From an uncultured Collinsella sp. (GTDB taxonomy: Bacteria; Actinomycetota; Coriobacteriia; Coriobacteriales; Coriobacteriaceae): a stretch of 23,451 nt of DNA. Below are positions 10,209 through 18,743 of this stretch, in pieces. Location of the stretch: contig UQTD01000028.1 in the NCBI GenBank assembly GCA_900543845.1, positions 1 through 23,451 of the forward strand. Reading direction: 5' to 3'. Each line of letters begins with the position of its first letter. The stretch's first letter is position 1. The notes under the pieces were generated by a model. The model was not told the DNA's origin. It ran no database searches and saw nothing but the letters and a program-made list of their open reading frames with translations. The position numbers and the translations under genes are program-made.

Positions 10209-11492
10209 TTAGTAGATGACGGGATCGGGAACAGTGGCGTGCTCGACATGAGCGCCAAGCGCCTGCAACTTTTCAACAAACTGTTCGTAGCCGCGCTTAA
10301 TGTGATGGATGGCCGAGACCTCGGTCGTGCCGTCGGCAATTAGGCCGGCAACGACGAGCGCCGCGCCACCACGAAGATCCGGTGAGGTTACCTGAGCGCC
10401 GGAGAAGCCCTTGACGCCGTGAATCATAGCGTGATGGCTCTCGATGCGAATATCGGCGCCCATGCGCACCAGCTCGGATGCGAACATAAAGCGATTCTCG
10501 AAGATGTTCTCGGTGATAACGGAGCTACCATCGGCAAGGGCGGAGAGTACCATAATCTGCGCCTGCATGTCCGTCGGGAAGCCGGGGAACGGAAGGGTCT
10601 GGATGTCGACCGGCTTGATACGCTCGGCACGGTTTACATGGACGCCATCCTCGACGCGCTCGCAGTCGATACCCATGAGCTCCATCTTCTTGAGCACCAT
10701 GCCCAAGTGAATGGGGCAAAAGCCCGTGACATCGACACCGCGATCGTCGGCCATCAACGCACCGGCAACGATAAAGGTACCGGCCTCGATGCGGTCGCCC
10801 ACTACGCGATGGGTAACAGGATGCAGCTCTTTCACGCCCTCGATGGTCACGACAGGCGTACCGGCGCCAACAATCTTGGCGCCCATCTCGTTGAGCATGT
10901 TGGCGAGATCGACGATCTCGGGCTCGCGGGCGGCATTGTCGATAACCGTGGTGCCCTGCGCGCGCACGGATGCCATGATGAGGTTCTCGGTCGCACCGAC
11001 GCTGGCGAACTCGAGCGTGACGGTGGTACCGCGCAGACCTTGGGGCGCATTAGCGTTGATGTAGCCGTGGGCGGTATCGAACTCAACGCCCAGGGCCTCA
11101 AGACCAAGAATGTGCATATCGATCTTGCGAGCACCCAGGTTGCAGCCGCCCGGCATGGCGATCTTGGCGCGATGGAAGCGACCCAGCAGGGGTCCCATCA
11201 CGGCTGTGGAAGCACGCATCTTGGCAACGAGCTCGTAGGGGGCCTCCCAAGAATCGACCTGAGAGGTATCAATCTCGAGCGTGTGCTCGTCAAGGACATC
11301 GATTGTGGCGCCCATACCCTTGAGCACCTTGCCCATCACGTGGACATCGGAAATATCGGGCACGTTCTGCAGCGTCGTCTTGCCCGGCGCCAGAAGCGTT
11401 GCCGCCATGAGTTTGAGTGCGGAGTTCTTGGCGCCCGAAACGGGCACGGAGCCTCCGATGGCGTGGCCACCCTCAACGCGGATAATATCCAA
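10209..11492 (-). CDS. murA: UDP-N-acetylglucosamine 1-carboxyvinyltransferase
   Basis: The 427-residue enzyme that transfers enolpyruvate from PEP to UDP-GlcNAc, the first committed step of peptidoglycan synthesis in the cytoplasm. It begins VEGGHAIGG-SVPVSGAKNSALK, with the catalytic Lys22-Asn23 pair. The active-site loop PGGCNLGARKID carries Cys117, the residue that fosfomycin alkylates in E. coli MurA (Cys115). Further family motifs are FPTDMQAQ and ENIFENRF. Length matches the family (about 420). The start is a TTG at 11492 with AAAGGG upstream; no in-frame ATG is close. A strong terminator hairpin (11506-11544) lies immediately before the ribosome site, so expression may depend on read-through from the atp operon. 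lcp follows after 12 nt. Confidence 0.96.
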   Translation of the reverse strand: MDIIRVEGGHAIGGSVPVSGAKNSALKLMAATLLAPGKTTLQNVPDISDVHVMGKVLKGMGATIDVLDEHTLEIDTSQVDSWEAPYELVAKMRASTAVMGPLLGRFHRAKIAMPGGCNLGARKIDMHILGLEALGVEFDTAHGYINANAPQGLRGTTVTLEFASVGATENLIMASVRAQGTTVIDNAAREPEIVDLANMLNEMGAKIVGAGTPVVTIEGVKELHPVTHRVVGDRIEAGTFIVAGALMADDRGVDVTGFCPIHLGMVLKKMELMGIDCERVEDGVHVNRAERIKPVDIQTLPFPGFPTDMQAQIMVLSALADGSSVITENIFENRFMFASELVRMGADIRIESHHAMIHGVKGFSGAQVTSPDLRGGAALVVAGLIADGTTEVSAIHHIKRGYEQFVEKLQALGAHVEHATVPDPVIY

Positions 11493-11505
11493 GGTCTACC
11501 CTTTC

Positions 11506-11544
11506 AAAAAGCATGCCCGGGATGGCTGAGCCATCCCGGGCATG
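11506..11544 (-). terminator. Strong terminator between atpC and murA
   Basis: A perfect 15-bp stem (11512-11526 with 11530-11544) with a 3-nt loop is followed on the minus strand by TTTTT (11510-11506). It lies 37 nt after the atpC stop and its U run is only 13 nt before the murA TTG, overlapping the leader that holds its ribosome site. Confidence 0.88.
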
Positions 11545-11580
11545 ATGTGTTCGCAAATGGTCGAACGCTAAATCGTTTGA

Positions 11581-11973
11581 CTATTGGGCAAGCTTGAGCT
11601 TACACCATGCGATTTCATTATAGAGGTAGGCGCGGCGTGCATCATCCTCCGACAAATTACCCAGCTTCTCTTCAAAACCTTGAATATCAGCTTTAAGCTT
11701 GTCGGCATCGACGGTCGCCAAATCGCAAGCGCGCTCGGCGAGAACGGTCACGACATCGTCCGCAACCTGGGCATAGCCGCCGGCCACGGCAAACGTGTGG
11801 TCGACAGTGCCCATGGCCTTATCGGAAACGCGAACGTAACCGCGGTCGATCGTGCAGATCTCGCTGGAGTGAGCAGGCAGAACGCCAAACTCGCCATCCG
11901 TGGACGGAATCGACACAAACGCAGCGTCGCCCTCATAGGCGCAGCTCACGGGGCACACGATGCGGATACGCAT
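11581..11973 (-). CDS. atpC: ATP synthase F1 subunit epsilon
   Basis: A 130-residue subunit of the central stalk, which with gamma couples rotor movement to catalysis and can restrain ATP hydrolysis. The N-terminal beta domain shows DGEFGVLPAHS (26-36) and the AVAGGYAQV segment, both family markers. The C-terminal helical hairpin is formed by about residues 88-130. It starts 3 nt after the atpD stop and is the last gene of the operon; a strong terminator follows. Confidence 0.95.
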   Translation of the reverse strand: MRIRIVCPVSCAYEGDAAFVSIPSTDGEFGVLPAHSSEICTIDRGYVRVSDKAMGTVDHTFAVAGGYAQVADDVVTVLAERACDLATVDADKLKADIQGFEEKLGNLSEDDARRAYLYNEIAWCKLKLAQ

Positions 11974-11976
11974 AAC

Positions 11977-13431
11977 CTACTTCTCCCCCATCTTGCGAGC
12001 GCGCTCGCGCACGTCCTCAATCGTGGAAGCATAGCGGAAAGCCTGCTCGGGCAGGTCATCGGCCTTGCCGTCGACAATCTCGGCGAAAGAGCGGACGGTA
12101 TCCTCGACGCGGACGTAGACACCGGGGTTGCCGGTGAACTTCTCGGCGACGTGGAAGGACTGCGAGAGGAACTGCTGAATCTTACGGGCACGGTTGACCG
12201 TAAGGCGCTGCTCCTCGGACAGCTCGTCCATACCCAGAATGGCGATGATGTCCTGAAGGTCGGAGTACTCCTGCAGGAGCTCCTGGACCTTGACGGCGAC
12301 ACGGTAGTGCTCCTCGCCGACGATCGAGGGATCGAGAGCGTCGGAGGAAGATGCGAGCGGGTCGATAGCCGGGAACAGGCCGAGCGACGAAATGCTACGC
12401 GAAAGAACCGTGGTGGCGTCGAGGTGCGTAAACGTCGTGGCAGGCGCCGGGTCGGTCAGGTCGTCTGCGGGGACGTAGACAGCCTGGACGGAGGTAATGG
12501 AGCCCGTCTTGGTCGAGGTAATGCGCTCCTGGAGGTCGCCCATCTCGGTTGCCAGCGTGGGCTGGTAACCAACGGCGGACGGCATACGGCCCAGAAGTGC
12601 GGAAACCTCGGAACCTGCCTGGGAGAAGCGGAAGATGTTGTCGATGAACAGCAGAACGTCCTGGCCGCGATCGCGGAAGTACTCAGCGGTAGTAAGGCCG
12701 GCCAGACCGATGCGCAGACGCGCTCCGGGCGGCTCGTTCATCTGACCATAGACCAAGCAGGTCTTGTCGATAACGCCAGACTCGCTCATCTCGAGGAACA
12801 GGTCGGTGCCCTCGCGGGTACGCTCGCCGACGCCGGTGAACACCGAGGTGCCGCCGTGCTCCTGGGCGAGGTTGTTGATGAGCTCCTGAATCAGAACGGT
12901 CTTGCCAACGCCGGCGCCGCCGAACAGGCCTGTCTTGCCGCCACGGATGTAGGGCTCGAGCAGGTCAACGGCCTTGATGCCGGTCTCGAAGATCTCGGTC
13001 TTGGTGGTGAGCTCGTCGAAACGGGGCGCTGCATGGTGGATGGGGTAGAACTCCTCCACCTCGGGCATGGGCTTGCCGTCGACGGGCTTGCCCATGACGT
13101 TCCAAATGCGGCCGAGCGTCTTGGGGCCAACGGGCATCTTCATGGGCTCACCGGTATCGGTGGCGATGAGGCCACGCTGCAGGCCGTCGGTCGAGGACAT
13201 GGCGACCGTGCGGACGACGCCGCCCGGAAGCTGGCTCTCGACCTCGAGGATCGTGCTCAGATGACCGATCGGGGTCTCGGCCTCGACCGTGAGCGCGTTG
13301 TAGATCGGGGGCACCGCGCCGTCAAACTTGACGTCGACGACAGGGCCGATGATTCGCACGATGCGACCATCACCGGCAGTCGTCTTCTTGGTGGCTTCCT
13401 CGACCGCAAGCTTTACGGTGTTATTAGCCAT
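11977..13431 (-). CDS. atpD: ATP synthase F1 subunit beta
   Basis: The 484-residue catalytic subunit, cytoplasmic side. Walker A GGAGVGKT is at 171-178, the catalytic-glutamate motif GERTREG at about 202-208, and Walker B VLLFIDNIF follows the DVLLF segment. The ALLGRMPSAVGYQPTLA block is also intact. About 20 extra residues precede the usual N-terminus (RIVRIIGPVVDVKF). The ATG overlaps the atpG stop by one base (TAATG), with GGAGGAAC upstream, so translation is probably coupled. Confidence 0.98.
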   Translation of the reverse strand: MANNTVKLAVEEATKKTTAGDGRIVRIIGPVVDVKFDGAVPPIYNALTVEAETPIGHLSTILEVESQLPGGVVRTVAMSSTDGLQRGLIATDTGEPMKMPVGPKTLGRIWNVMGKPVDGKPMPEVEEFYPIHHAAPRFDELTTKTEIFETGIKAVDLLEPYIRGGKTGLFGGAGVGKTVLIQELINNLAQEHGGTSVFTGVGERTREGTDLFLEMSESGVIDKTCLVYGQMNEPPGARLRIGLAGLTTAEYFRDRGQDVLLFIDNIFRFSQAGSEVSALLGRMPSAVGYQPTLATEMGDLQERITSTKTGSITSVQAVYVPADDLTDPAPATTFTHLDATTVLSRSISSLGLFPAIDPLASSSDALDPSIVGEEHYRVAVKVQELLQEYSDLQDIIAILGMDELSEEQRLTVNRARKIQQFLSQSFHVAEKFTGNPGVYVRVEDTVRSFAEIVDGKADDLPEQAFRYASTIEDVRERARKMGEK

Positions 13432-14339
13432 TACTGTTCCTCCAATGCTGAGGCTCCGCCGACGATCTCGTTAATCTCGGTCGTGATCGAAGCCTGGCGC
13501 ACGCGACTATACGTGCGGGTAAGGGTCGAGATGATCGCGGTGGCGTTTTCCGTCGCGGAGTGCATGGCCTTGCGGCGTGCACCCTGCTCGGCAGCCGCCG
13601 AATCGATCAGGGCCTGGTAGATGACCGTCAGGATATAAGACGGCACAAGCTTGCCGAGAACATGCTCGGGAGAGGGCACGAACTCGAACGTGGACGAGAT
13701 GCGCTTAGGGGCGTCGGTCTCGTTCTTACGCGGACCGTGGGCCATAGCGATCATCTCGGGGTCGAGCGGCAACAGATGCTCGACGCGAAGCTCCTGATCC
13801 ACGCGGTTCTTGGCGTGGTGGTAGACAAGCTCGACACGGTCAAGCTCACCGGCACGATACGCATCGCAGATATGAGAGGAGATCATGCGGGCCTGATTGA
13901 AATCGGGCTCAGAGGAGTTGCCCTCAAAGTGCATGACGACGTTTGCGCGGTCACGGAAATACGTGGCCGGTTTGCGCCCACACGCGATGATCTCGCATTC
14001 GATGCCGTCGTTCGCCCAAGAAGCGGCGAGCTTTTCGGCCGTGCGCTCCACCGTCGTATTGAAACCGCCGGCAAGGCCGCGGTCCGAGGCAATAACGACA
14101 ATCAGGCCATGCTTGACGCTCTCATGCTTCTGCAGCATGGGATCGGTGCCCGAACAGGAGGCGTCGCCGGCGACCGTCAACATGACGTCGGTCAGCGCCT
14201 CCTTATAGGGCTCGGCCTGCTTGGAGCGATCGAGGGCACGACGAATCTTGGCCGTAGAGACCATCTCCATCGTGCGCGTGATCTGCTTGGTCGTGGTAAC
14301 CGAGGAGATTCGCTTCTTAATGTCGCGAAGGTTGGCCAT
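13431..14339 (-). CDS. atpG: ATP synthase F1 subunit gamma
   Basis: The 302-residue rotor shaft of F1. The conserved N-terminal helix (MANLRDIKKRISSVTTTKQI, followed by TRTMEMVSTAK) and the C-terminal helix (RQASITTEINEIVGGASAL) are both intact. The central Rossmann-like region contains IVIASDRGLAGGFN. It is slightly longer than the typical 286-290 residues. It starts 5 nt after the atpA stop and its own stop overlaps the atpD start. Confidence 0.97.
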   Translation of the reverse strand: MANLRDIKKRISSVTTTKQITRTMEMVSTAKIRRALDRSKQAEPYKEALTDVMLTVAGDASCSGTDPMLQKHESVKHGLIVVIASDRGLAGGFNTTVERTAEKLAASWANDGIECEIIACGRKPATYFRDRANVVMHFEGNSSEPDFNQARMISSHICDAYRAGELDRVELVYHHAKNRVDQELRVEHLLPLDPEMIAMAHGPRKNETDAPKRISSTFEFVPSPEHVLGKLVPSYILTVIYQALIDSAAAEQGARRKAMHSATENATAIISTLTRTYSRVRQASITTEINEIVGGASALEEQ

Positions 14340-14344
14340 GGGGC

Positions 14345-15943
14345 TTAGTTCTCCTCTGATCCAGAAACATCCGAATGGTGCTTGGCCATGAACTGCTGCT
14401 TGAAGTCGCCGATGACGCGCAAGAGCTCAGCCTTGGTGTCATCATCGATCTTCTTGGCGCGAACCTTGTCGAGCAGCGAACCAAAGCCATTGTCCATGTA
14501 CTCGATGAGCTCGGCACGGAAAGGCAGCACGTCGGCGATCTCCAGGTCATCCAGGAAGCCCTCGTTGCCAGCGAACAGCGTAACGATCTGCTCGCCAACC
14601 TCAAACGGCTTGTAACGCGGCTGCTTCAGGAGCTCGGTCATGCGAGCACCGTGGGTCAGCTGCTTCTGAGTAGCCTCGTCGAGGTCGGAGCCGAACTGCG
14701 TAAAGCCAGCGAGCTCCTGATAGGAAGCGAGGTCCAGACGGAGGTTGCCGGCGACCTGCTTCATGGCCTTGGTCTGCGCATCGCCACCGACGCGGGACAC
14801 GGAGATACCCACGTCGACTGCCGGGCGCTGACCCTGGAAGAAGAGCTCGGACTGCAGGTAGATCTGACCATCGGTAATGGAAATGACGTTGGTCGGAATG
14901 TAGGCCGAGACGTCGCCGTCCTGGGTCTCGATGATCGGCAGTGCCGTCATGGAGCCGTAACCGTTCTTCTTGGACATCTTGACGGCACGCTCGAGCAGAC
15001 GAGAGTGCAGGTAGAAGATGTCGCCAGGATAGGCCTCGCGTCCGGGCGGACGATGCAGCGTCAGCGACATCTGACGGTAGGCCACAGCCTGCTTGGACAG
15101 GTCATCGTAGATGACGAGCACGTGGCCGCCGGGGTTGGTCTCGCTGGCGGGCTTGCCGTCCTCGCCGTTGTACATAAAGAACTCGCCAATAGCGGCACCG
15201 GCCATAGGCGCGATGTACTGCATAGGGGCGGAATCGGCAGCGGTGGCCGAAACGATGATGGTGTAGTCGAGCGCACCGTGCTGAGCGAGGGTCTCGCGGA
15301 TGTTGGCAACCGTGGAGGCCTTCTGGCCGATGGCGACATAGATGCAGACCATGCCCTTGCCGCGCTGGTTGAGGATAGCGTCGATGGCGATGGCGGTCTT
15401 ACCGGTCTTACGGTCACCGATGATGAGCTCACGCTGACCGCGGCCAATAGGCACCATGGAGTCGATAGCGAGCAGACCGGTCTGAACCGGCTCGCACACC
15501 GGGGTACGATCGATGACGCCGGGAGCCTTGAACTCGATGGGGCGACGGTGCGTAGCGACGATGTCGCCCAGGCCGTCGATGGGCTGGCCGAGCGGATTGA
15601 CGACGCGGCCGAGCATGGCACGGCTCACGGGGATATCCATAACGCGGCCAGTGGTGCGGCACTCGTCGCCTTCCTTGATGGAGTCGACGGCACCGAACAG
15701 AACGGCGCCGACCTCGTCACGGTCAAGGTTCTGGGCAAGGCCGAAGACGGTCTCACCGGTATCGGAGCTCTTGAACTCCAGAAGCTCGCCTGCCATGGCG
15801 CTCTTGAGGCCGGAGACGCGCGCGATGCCGTCGCCTACCTCGTCGACCGTTGAAACCTCATGCGTATCGACCGTCGCGGAGAGGCTCGTGAGCTGCTCCT
15901 GCAGTTTCTTGGCGATATCATGGGCATTGAGGGTTTCGGACAT
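14345..15943 (-). CDS. atpA: ATP synthase F1 subunit alpha
   Basis: The 532-residue non-catalytic nucleotide-binding subunit. Walker A GDRKTGKT is at 176-183. The arginine-finger segment SVSRVGGDAQ and the preceding RPAVDVGIS block are present, as is the N-terminal GDGIARVSGL. Its ATG overlaps the atpH stop by one base (TAATG), with GGAGGTGA just upstream, one of the best ribosome sites in the window. It has about 25-30 residues more than many alphas, mostly at the C-terminus, which ends in an acidic tail. Confidence 0.98.
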   Translation of the reverse strand: MSETLNAHDIAKKLQEQLTSLSATVDTHEVSTVDEVGDGIARVSGLKSAMAGELLEFKSSDTGETVFGLAQNLDRDEVGAVLFGAVDSIKEGDECRTTGRVMDIPVSRAMLGRVVNPLGQPIDGLGDIVATHRRPIEFKAPGVIDRTPVCEPVQTGLLAIDSMVPIGRGQRELIIGDRKTGKTAIAIDAILNQRGKGMVCIYVAIGQKASTVANIRETLAQHGALDYTIIVSATAADSAPMQYIAPMAGAAIGEFFMYNGEDGKPASETNPGGHVLVIYDDLSKQAVAYRQMSLTLHRPPGREAYPGDIFYLHSRLLERAVKMSKKNGYGSMTALPIIETQDGDVSAYIPTNVISITDGQIYLQSELFFQGQRPAVDVGISVSRVGGDAQTKAMKQVAGNLRLDLASYQELAGFTQFGSDLDEATQKQLTHGARMTELLKQPRYKPFEVGEQIVTLFAGNEGFLDDLEIADVLPFRAELIEYMDNGFGSLLDKVRAKKIDDDTKAELLRVIGDFKQQFMAKHHSDVSGSEEN

Positions 15944-16419
15944 TAGGCTTCACCTCCGTACGAATTAGCAGAGTTTGCGAGGGTCTCCTGCGCGATGCGC
16001 AGCTGCGTCTTGACGGAAATGTCACGACGCTCGCCGCGGGCCTCGAGCACCAGGCCGCCCACGATAGACGGGTCGACCTGCTCGATAAGGAATACCTTGC
16101 GGCCGAAGTCCTGCTCGCATTTCTTAGTGATGGTTTGACGCAGCTCGTCGTCGAGCGGGATCGCCGTGGTGACGGTCACGCCCACTACATCCTCGTCTTC
16201 CTCGGCAACATACTTAAAGGCAGCTGCCACCTTGGGAAGAAGGTCGAGCTGGTCGCGCTTGGACATGGTGTCGAGCACGGCGATGATCTCGGGGCTGGCG
16301 CTAGCCAGACGCTCGATCATCTCGAGGTCCTCGAACACATGGTTCTCAGCCTTGGCGGCTTCCAAAAGGGAGCGCGCGTAGGTCTCGAGTACCTTGTCCT
16401 GATAGCGGCTAGTCGGCAT
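15943..16419 (-). CDS. atpH: ATP synthase F1 subunit delta
   Basis: A 158-residue peripheral-stalk subunit that joins subunit b to the top of F1. It has the N-terminal helical domain (YARSLLEAAKAEN) and the C-terminal marker region (LIEQVDPSIVGGLVLEARGERRDISVKTQL, quoted here only in part as a family marker). It is shorter than the usual 175-180 residues. Its ATG lies inside the end of atpF (11-nt overlap), and its stop overlaps the atpA start. Sequence identity is low in this family, so the assignment also rests on its place between atpF and atpA. Confidence 0.93.
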   Translation of the reverse strand: MPTSRYQDKVLETYARSLLEAAKAENHVFEDLEMIERLASASPEIIAVLDTMSKRDQLDLLPKVAAAFKYVAEEDEDVVGVTVTTAIPLDDELRQTITKKCEQDFGRKVFLIEQVDPSIVGGLVLEARGERRDISVKTQLRIAQETLANSANSYGGEA

Positions 16420-17011
16420 TCAGGCTACCTGCTTCCTGGATGTAGCGCTCGATGAGCTTCTTCTGCTCGGACTCGTCCTCGAGTGCCTCGCCCACGATCT
16501 TGGTGGCGACGGCAACGGACAGGTCGGCGATGGAGCTCGCGGCACCGGCGTAGATGGACTTGCGCTCGTCCTCGACGGTCGTATGGGCCTTGGCGATGAT
16601 CTCCTCGGCCTCCTTGTGAGCAGCCTCGATGATACGGGCGCGCTCGGACTCGGCGTCCTTACGGGCCTCGAGAACGATGTCGGCAGCCTGACGACGGGCG
16701 TCGGTGACGATCGAGTCGGACTCAGCGCGCTTGGCGATGGCCTCCTGCTTGGTCTTCTCGGCCTCGTCGAGGCTCTCCTCGATCTTCTTGCCGCGCTCCT
16801 CCATGGTTTTCATGATGCCCGGCAGGGCGACCTTTGCCAGCACGATCCAGATGATCAGGAAGGCGATAAGCGCCGGGATGAACTCCGCCATCTTAGGGAT
16901 GAGGATGTCCGCACCGGCAGCGCCGTCCTCGGCGAACGCGGAAACCGGCATAAGCAGCGCGGCCGCGGACGCGGAGAGTGCGATCGCGCTCTTCTGGGAT
17001 GAAAGATTCAT
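16409..17011 (-). CDS. atpF: ATP synthase Fo subunit b, with signal-peptide-like extension
   Basis: A 200-residue peripheral-stalk subunit. A single membrane segment (about 43-65, FIPALIAFLIIWIVLAKVAL) is followed by a long charged coiled-coil helix (about 68-175) rich in Ala, Glu, Lys and Arg. Unusually, residues 1-27 look like a cleavable signal peptide: a short polar start with Lys7, a hydrophobic Ala/Ser/Leu stretch, and an Ala-Phe-Ala site before Glu28. Most bacterial b subunits begin directly with the membrane helix. Most of the extension is alanine-rich. The ATG has GGAG 8 nt upstream. It lies 15 nt after atpE and overlaps atpH by 11 nt. Confidence 0.94.
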   Translation of the reverse strand: MNLSSQKSAIALSASAAALLMPVSAFAEDGAAGADILIPKMAEFIPALIAFLIIWIVLAKVALPGIMKTMEERGKKIEESLDEAEKTKQEAIAKRAESDSIVTDARRQAADIVLEARKDAESERARIIEAAHKEAEEIIAKAHTTVEDERKSIYAGAASSIADLSVAVATKIVGEALEDESEQKKLIERYIQEAGSLNAD

Positions 17012-17026
17012 ACTTGACGCTCCGTG

Positions 17027-17221
17027 CTATTTAACGATCAGCGCGACAACGAAGCCGATCAGAGCCAGAGCCTCGCCGAAGGCGGAGCCCATGATGAAGA
17101 CGGTGAACACGCGGCCCTGGACCTCAGGCTGACGGGCCATAGCACCCGTAGCACCCAGAGCAGACAGGCCGATAGCAAGACCAGCGCCGATAACACCGAG
17201 ACCGTAACCGATAACTCCCAC
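17027..17221 (-). CDS. atpE: ATP synthase Fo subunit c
   Basis: A 64-residue rotor-ring subunit with two membrane helices joined by the polar loop ARQPE (29-33). The ion-binding carboxylate is Glu50 in GSAFGEALALIG. The residues next to it are not the Ser/Thr set seen in sodium-binding rings, so protons are the likely ion (inference). The start is GTG with AAAGGAGG 6 nt upstream. It is short for the family (70-90 residues); the first helix has only about 25 residues before the loop. atpB lies 124 nt upstream, the longest gap inside the operon. Confidence 0.95.
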   Translation of the reverse strand: MGVIGYGLGVIGAGLAIGLSALGATGAMARQPEVQGRVFTVFIMGSAFGEALALIGFVVALIVK

Positions 17222-17345
17222 GATTCCTCCTTTGTCGTGCGTGTCTTATTTCACGCAGGATAACCTTTTTATAACTGCCGGGCTCCATGGGTACGGGCAC
17301 CGGCGGTTTAACGAATTGCCTTACCTTTAAGGCGCGAACGGAAGA

Positions 17346-18149
17346 TTACTCCTCCTCCGCGACCTCCTCTGCCTCGGAGACATACACGGCGGTAAGGACC
17401 GTGAAGACGTAAGCCTGGATGGCGCCGACCACAAGCTCGATCGCATAGATCAGGATGAGGATGGCAAGCCAGGCCAGCGAAGGCAGGGCGCCGACGGCGT
17501 GGGCCGCGGAAACCTGCTGAAGCAGCGGCTGCATGAACATGCTCGCCATGATGGCGAACGAGCCCATGACCACGTGTCCTGCGAACATGTTGCAGAACAG
17601 ACGGACGGCGAGCGTGATGAGGCGCAGGAAGGTCGAGAAAAGCTCGACGACCCACACAAGCACGTTCATCGGGAAGCTCACGCCCTGCGGGGCGAGGCTC
17701 TTGATGTAGCCGATCACGCCGTGAGCCTTGCATCCGTAGTAGATGAAGTACACGAAGGCGAAGATGGCGAGCGCGGCGGTGGAGCCGATTGCGCCGGTGC
17801 CGGGCTTCATTCCCGGAATCAGGCCGATCATGTTATTGATCAGGATGAACAGGAAAAGCGAGCACAGGAACGGGAAGTGCTTCTTCCAGTTCTCACCCAC
17901 GACGCCCTTGCCGATATCGTTCTCGACGTACTCGATGATGTACTCGAAACCGTTGACGAAGAAGCCCTTGGGAACTAGGGTCTGCTTCTTCTTGAACACG
18001 GCCAGGACGATCAGGAGCACGATCGTGGAGACGATCAGCCAAAACGAGTACTGCGTGATGCCGCAGCTCAGATCGCCCACGACAGGGGTGGAGCTGAACT
18101 CGCTGACCAGATGATTAATCTCATCAGGCAGCTTTTCAAAAATTTCCAC
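17346..18149 (-). CDS. atpB: ATP synthase Fo subunit a
   Basis: A 267-residue membrane subunit that forms the proton half-channels. The essential arginine is Arg183 in the motif LAVRLFCNMFAGH. The C-terminal helix IELVVGAIQAYVFTVLTAVY also matches the family. Five or six membrane segments are visible. It starts with GTG at 18149, with AAAGG 6 nt upstream, and lies 3 nt after the small membrane protein gene. The C-terminus is very acidic (ends EEVAEEE). Confidence 0.96.
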   Translation of the reverse strand: MEIFEKLPDEINHLVSEFSSTPVVGDLSCGITQYSFWLIVSTIVLLIVLAVFKKKQTLVPKGFFVNGFEYIIEYVENDIGKGVVGENWKKHFPFLCSLFLFILINNMIGLIPGMKPGTGAIGSTAALAIFAFVYFIYYGCKAHGVIGYIKSLAPQGVSFPMNVLVWVVELFSTFLRLITLAVRLFCNMFAGHVVMGSFAIMASMFMQPLLQQVSAAHAVGALPSLAWLAILILIYAIELVVGAIQAYVFTVLTAVYVSEAEEVAEEE

Positions 18150-18152
18150 GAC

Positions 18153-18464
18153 TTACCTTTCGACCTCATGAGGATCTCGCAGCGCCTTGGCGACGCGAAC
18201 CGTGCAGGCGGCCATAAAGACCACGAAGCCGATCGCCTCGCCCAGGAGGAACATGCGAAATGCCTCTCCGAACAACGCAAACACAACCAAGGTAAAGACG
18301 AGCAGGGCGACTGCCGAGACCGCCAGACTCACCATGCCCTTGAGCATGTCCGCATTCTGCTTATCGTCAAGAACCGGCTTGAGCGTAAAGACAAAGGGAA
18401 GGAAGGCAATTGCGCCCGCGATGGCGCCTGCAACGATAGCGAGCAGATCGGCTATCTGAAACAC
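18153..18464 (-). CDS. Small membrane protein in the atpI position
   Basis: A 103-residue hydrophobic protein with about three membrane segments (roughly 5-28, 43-66 and 72-90). It is the first gene of the ATP synthase operon, immediately before atpB. Many F-ATPase operons have AtpI, a small membrane protein thought to help assemble the c ring, in this place. The sequence does not show a motif that I can identify as AtpI, so the role is inferred from location only. The start is GTG with GAGGAA upstream. Confidence 0.75.
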   Translation of the reverse strand: MFQIADLLAIVAGAIAGAIAFLPFVFTLKPVLDDKQNADMLKGMVSLAVSAVALLVFTLVVFALFGEAFRMFLLGEAIGFVVFMAACTVRVAKALRDPHEVER

Positions 18465-18524
18465 TGGCTTCCTCGCTTTCCTTTTTACGCCTCACGGCAC
18501 AGTCCCAGCCAAACATTGGTGACT

Positions 18525-18552
18525 ATTGTACGAGCCAATCGCTAAAGTACAA
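18525..18552 (-). promoter_or_regulatory. Candidate promoter of the ATP synthase operon
   Basis: On the minus strand, TTGTAC (18552-18547) and TACAAT (18530-18525) are separated by 16 bp. The -10 box is close to consensus, the -35 only in its TTG. It would give a leader of roughly 55 nt to the first gene. An AACCGT / ACGGTT inverted repeat lies just upstream, starting at 18551. Confidence 0.55.
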
Positions 18553-18666
18553 CCGTAAAACAAACGGTTAATACGCACCTGTACGTTTTCTTAAGGCCTT
18601 CTTTATGCCGCAGGTACGGTAATACGTTTTTTCGAACCCCTCAGGGCAAAACGTCCGTTAACAGAA

Positions 18667-18701
18667 GTGCGCGTGGACGACTTTTGCTCGCCCGCGCGCA
18701 C
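18667..18701 (-). terminator. Possible hairpin terminator after upp
   Basis: Arms GTGCGCG and CGCGCAC (7 bp) flank a loop of about 20 nt, 43 nt beyond the upp stop. There is no clear U run, so this is weak. Confidence 0.3.
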
Positions 18702-18743
18702 CATTTCTTCGTATTTGTGACCGTAGCCGACAAGGCCCAACGA

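Noticed and set aside
10419..11597. A 392-codon open frame on the plus strand opposite murA
   Set aside because: Antisense to a certain gene, with no recognisable domain and biased composition.
11584..13620. A 678-codon open frame on the plus strand opposite atpC-atpD-atpG
   Set aside because: It is antisense to three certain genes, and its sequence is low-complexity (Leu, Gly, Asp, His rich) with no family motif. Long antisense frames are common in GC-rich genes with strong codon bias.
14375..15853. A 492-codon open frame on the plus strand opposite atpA
   Set aside because: Same reason: a codon-bias shadow of a certain gene.
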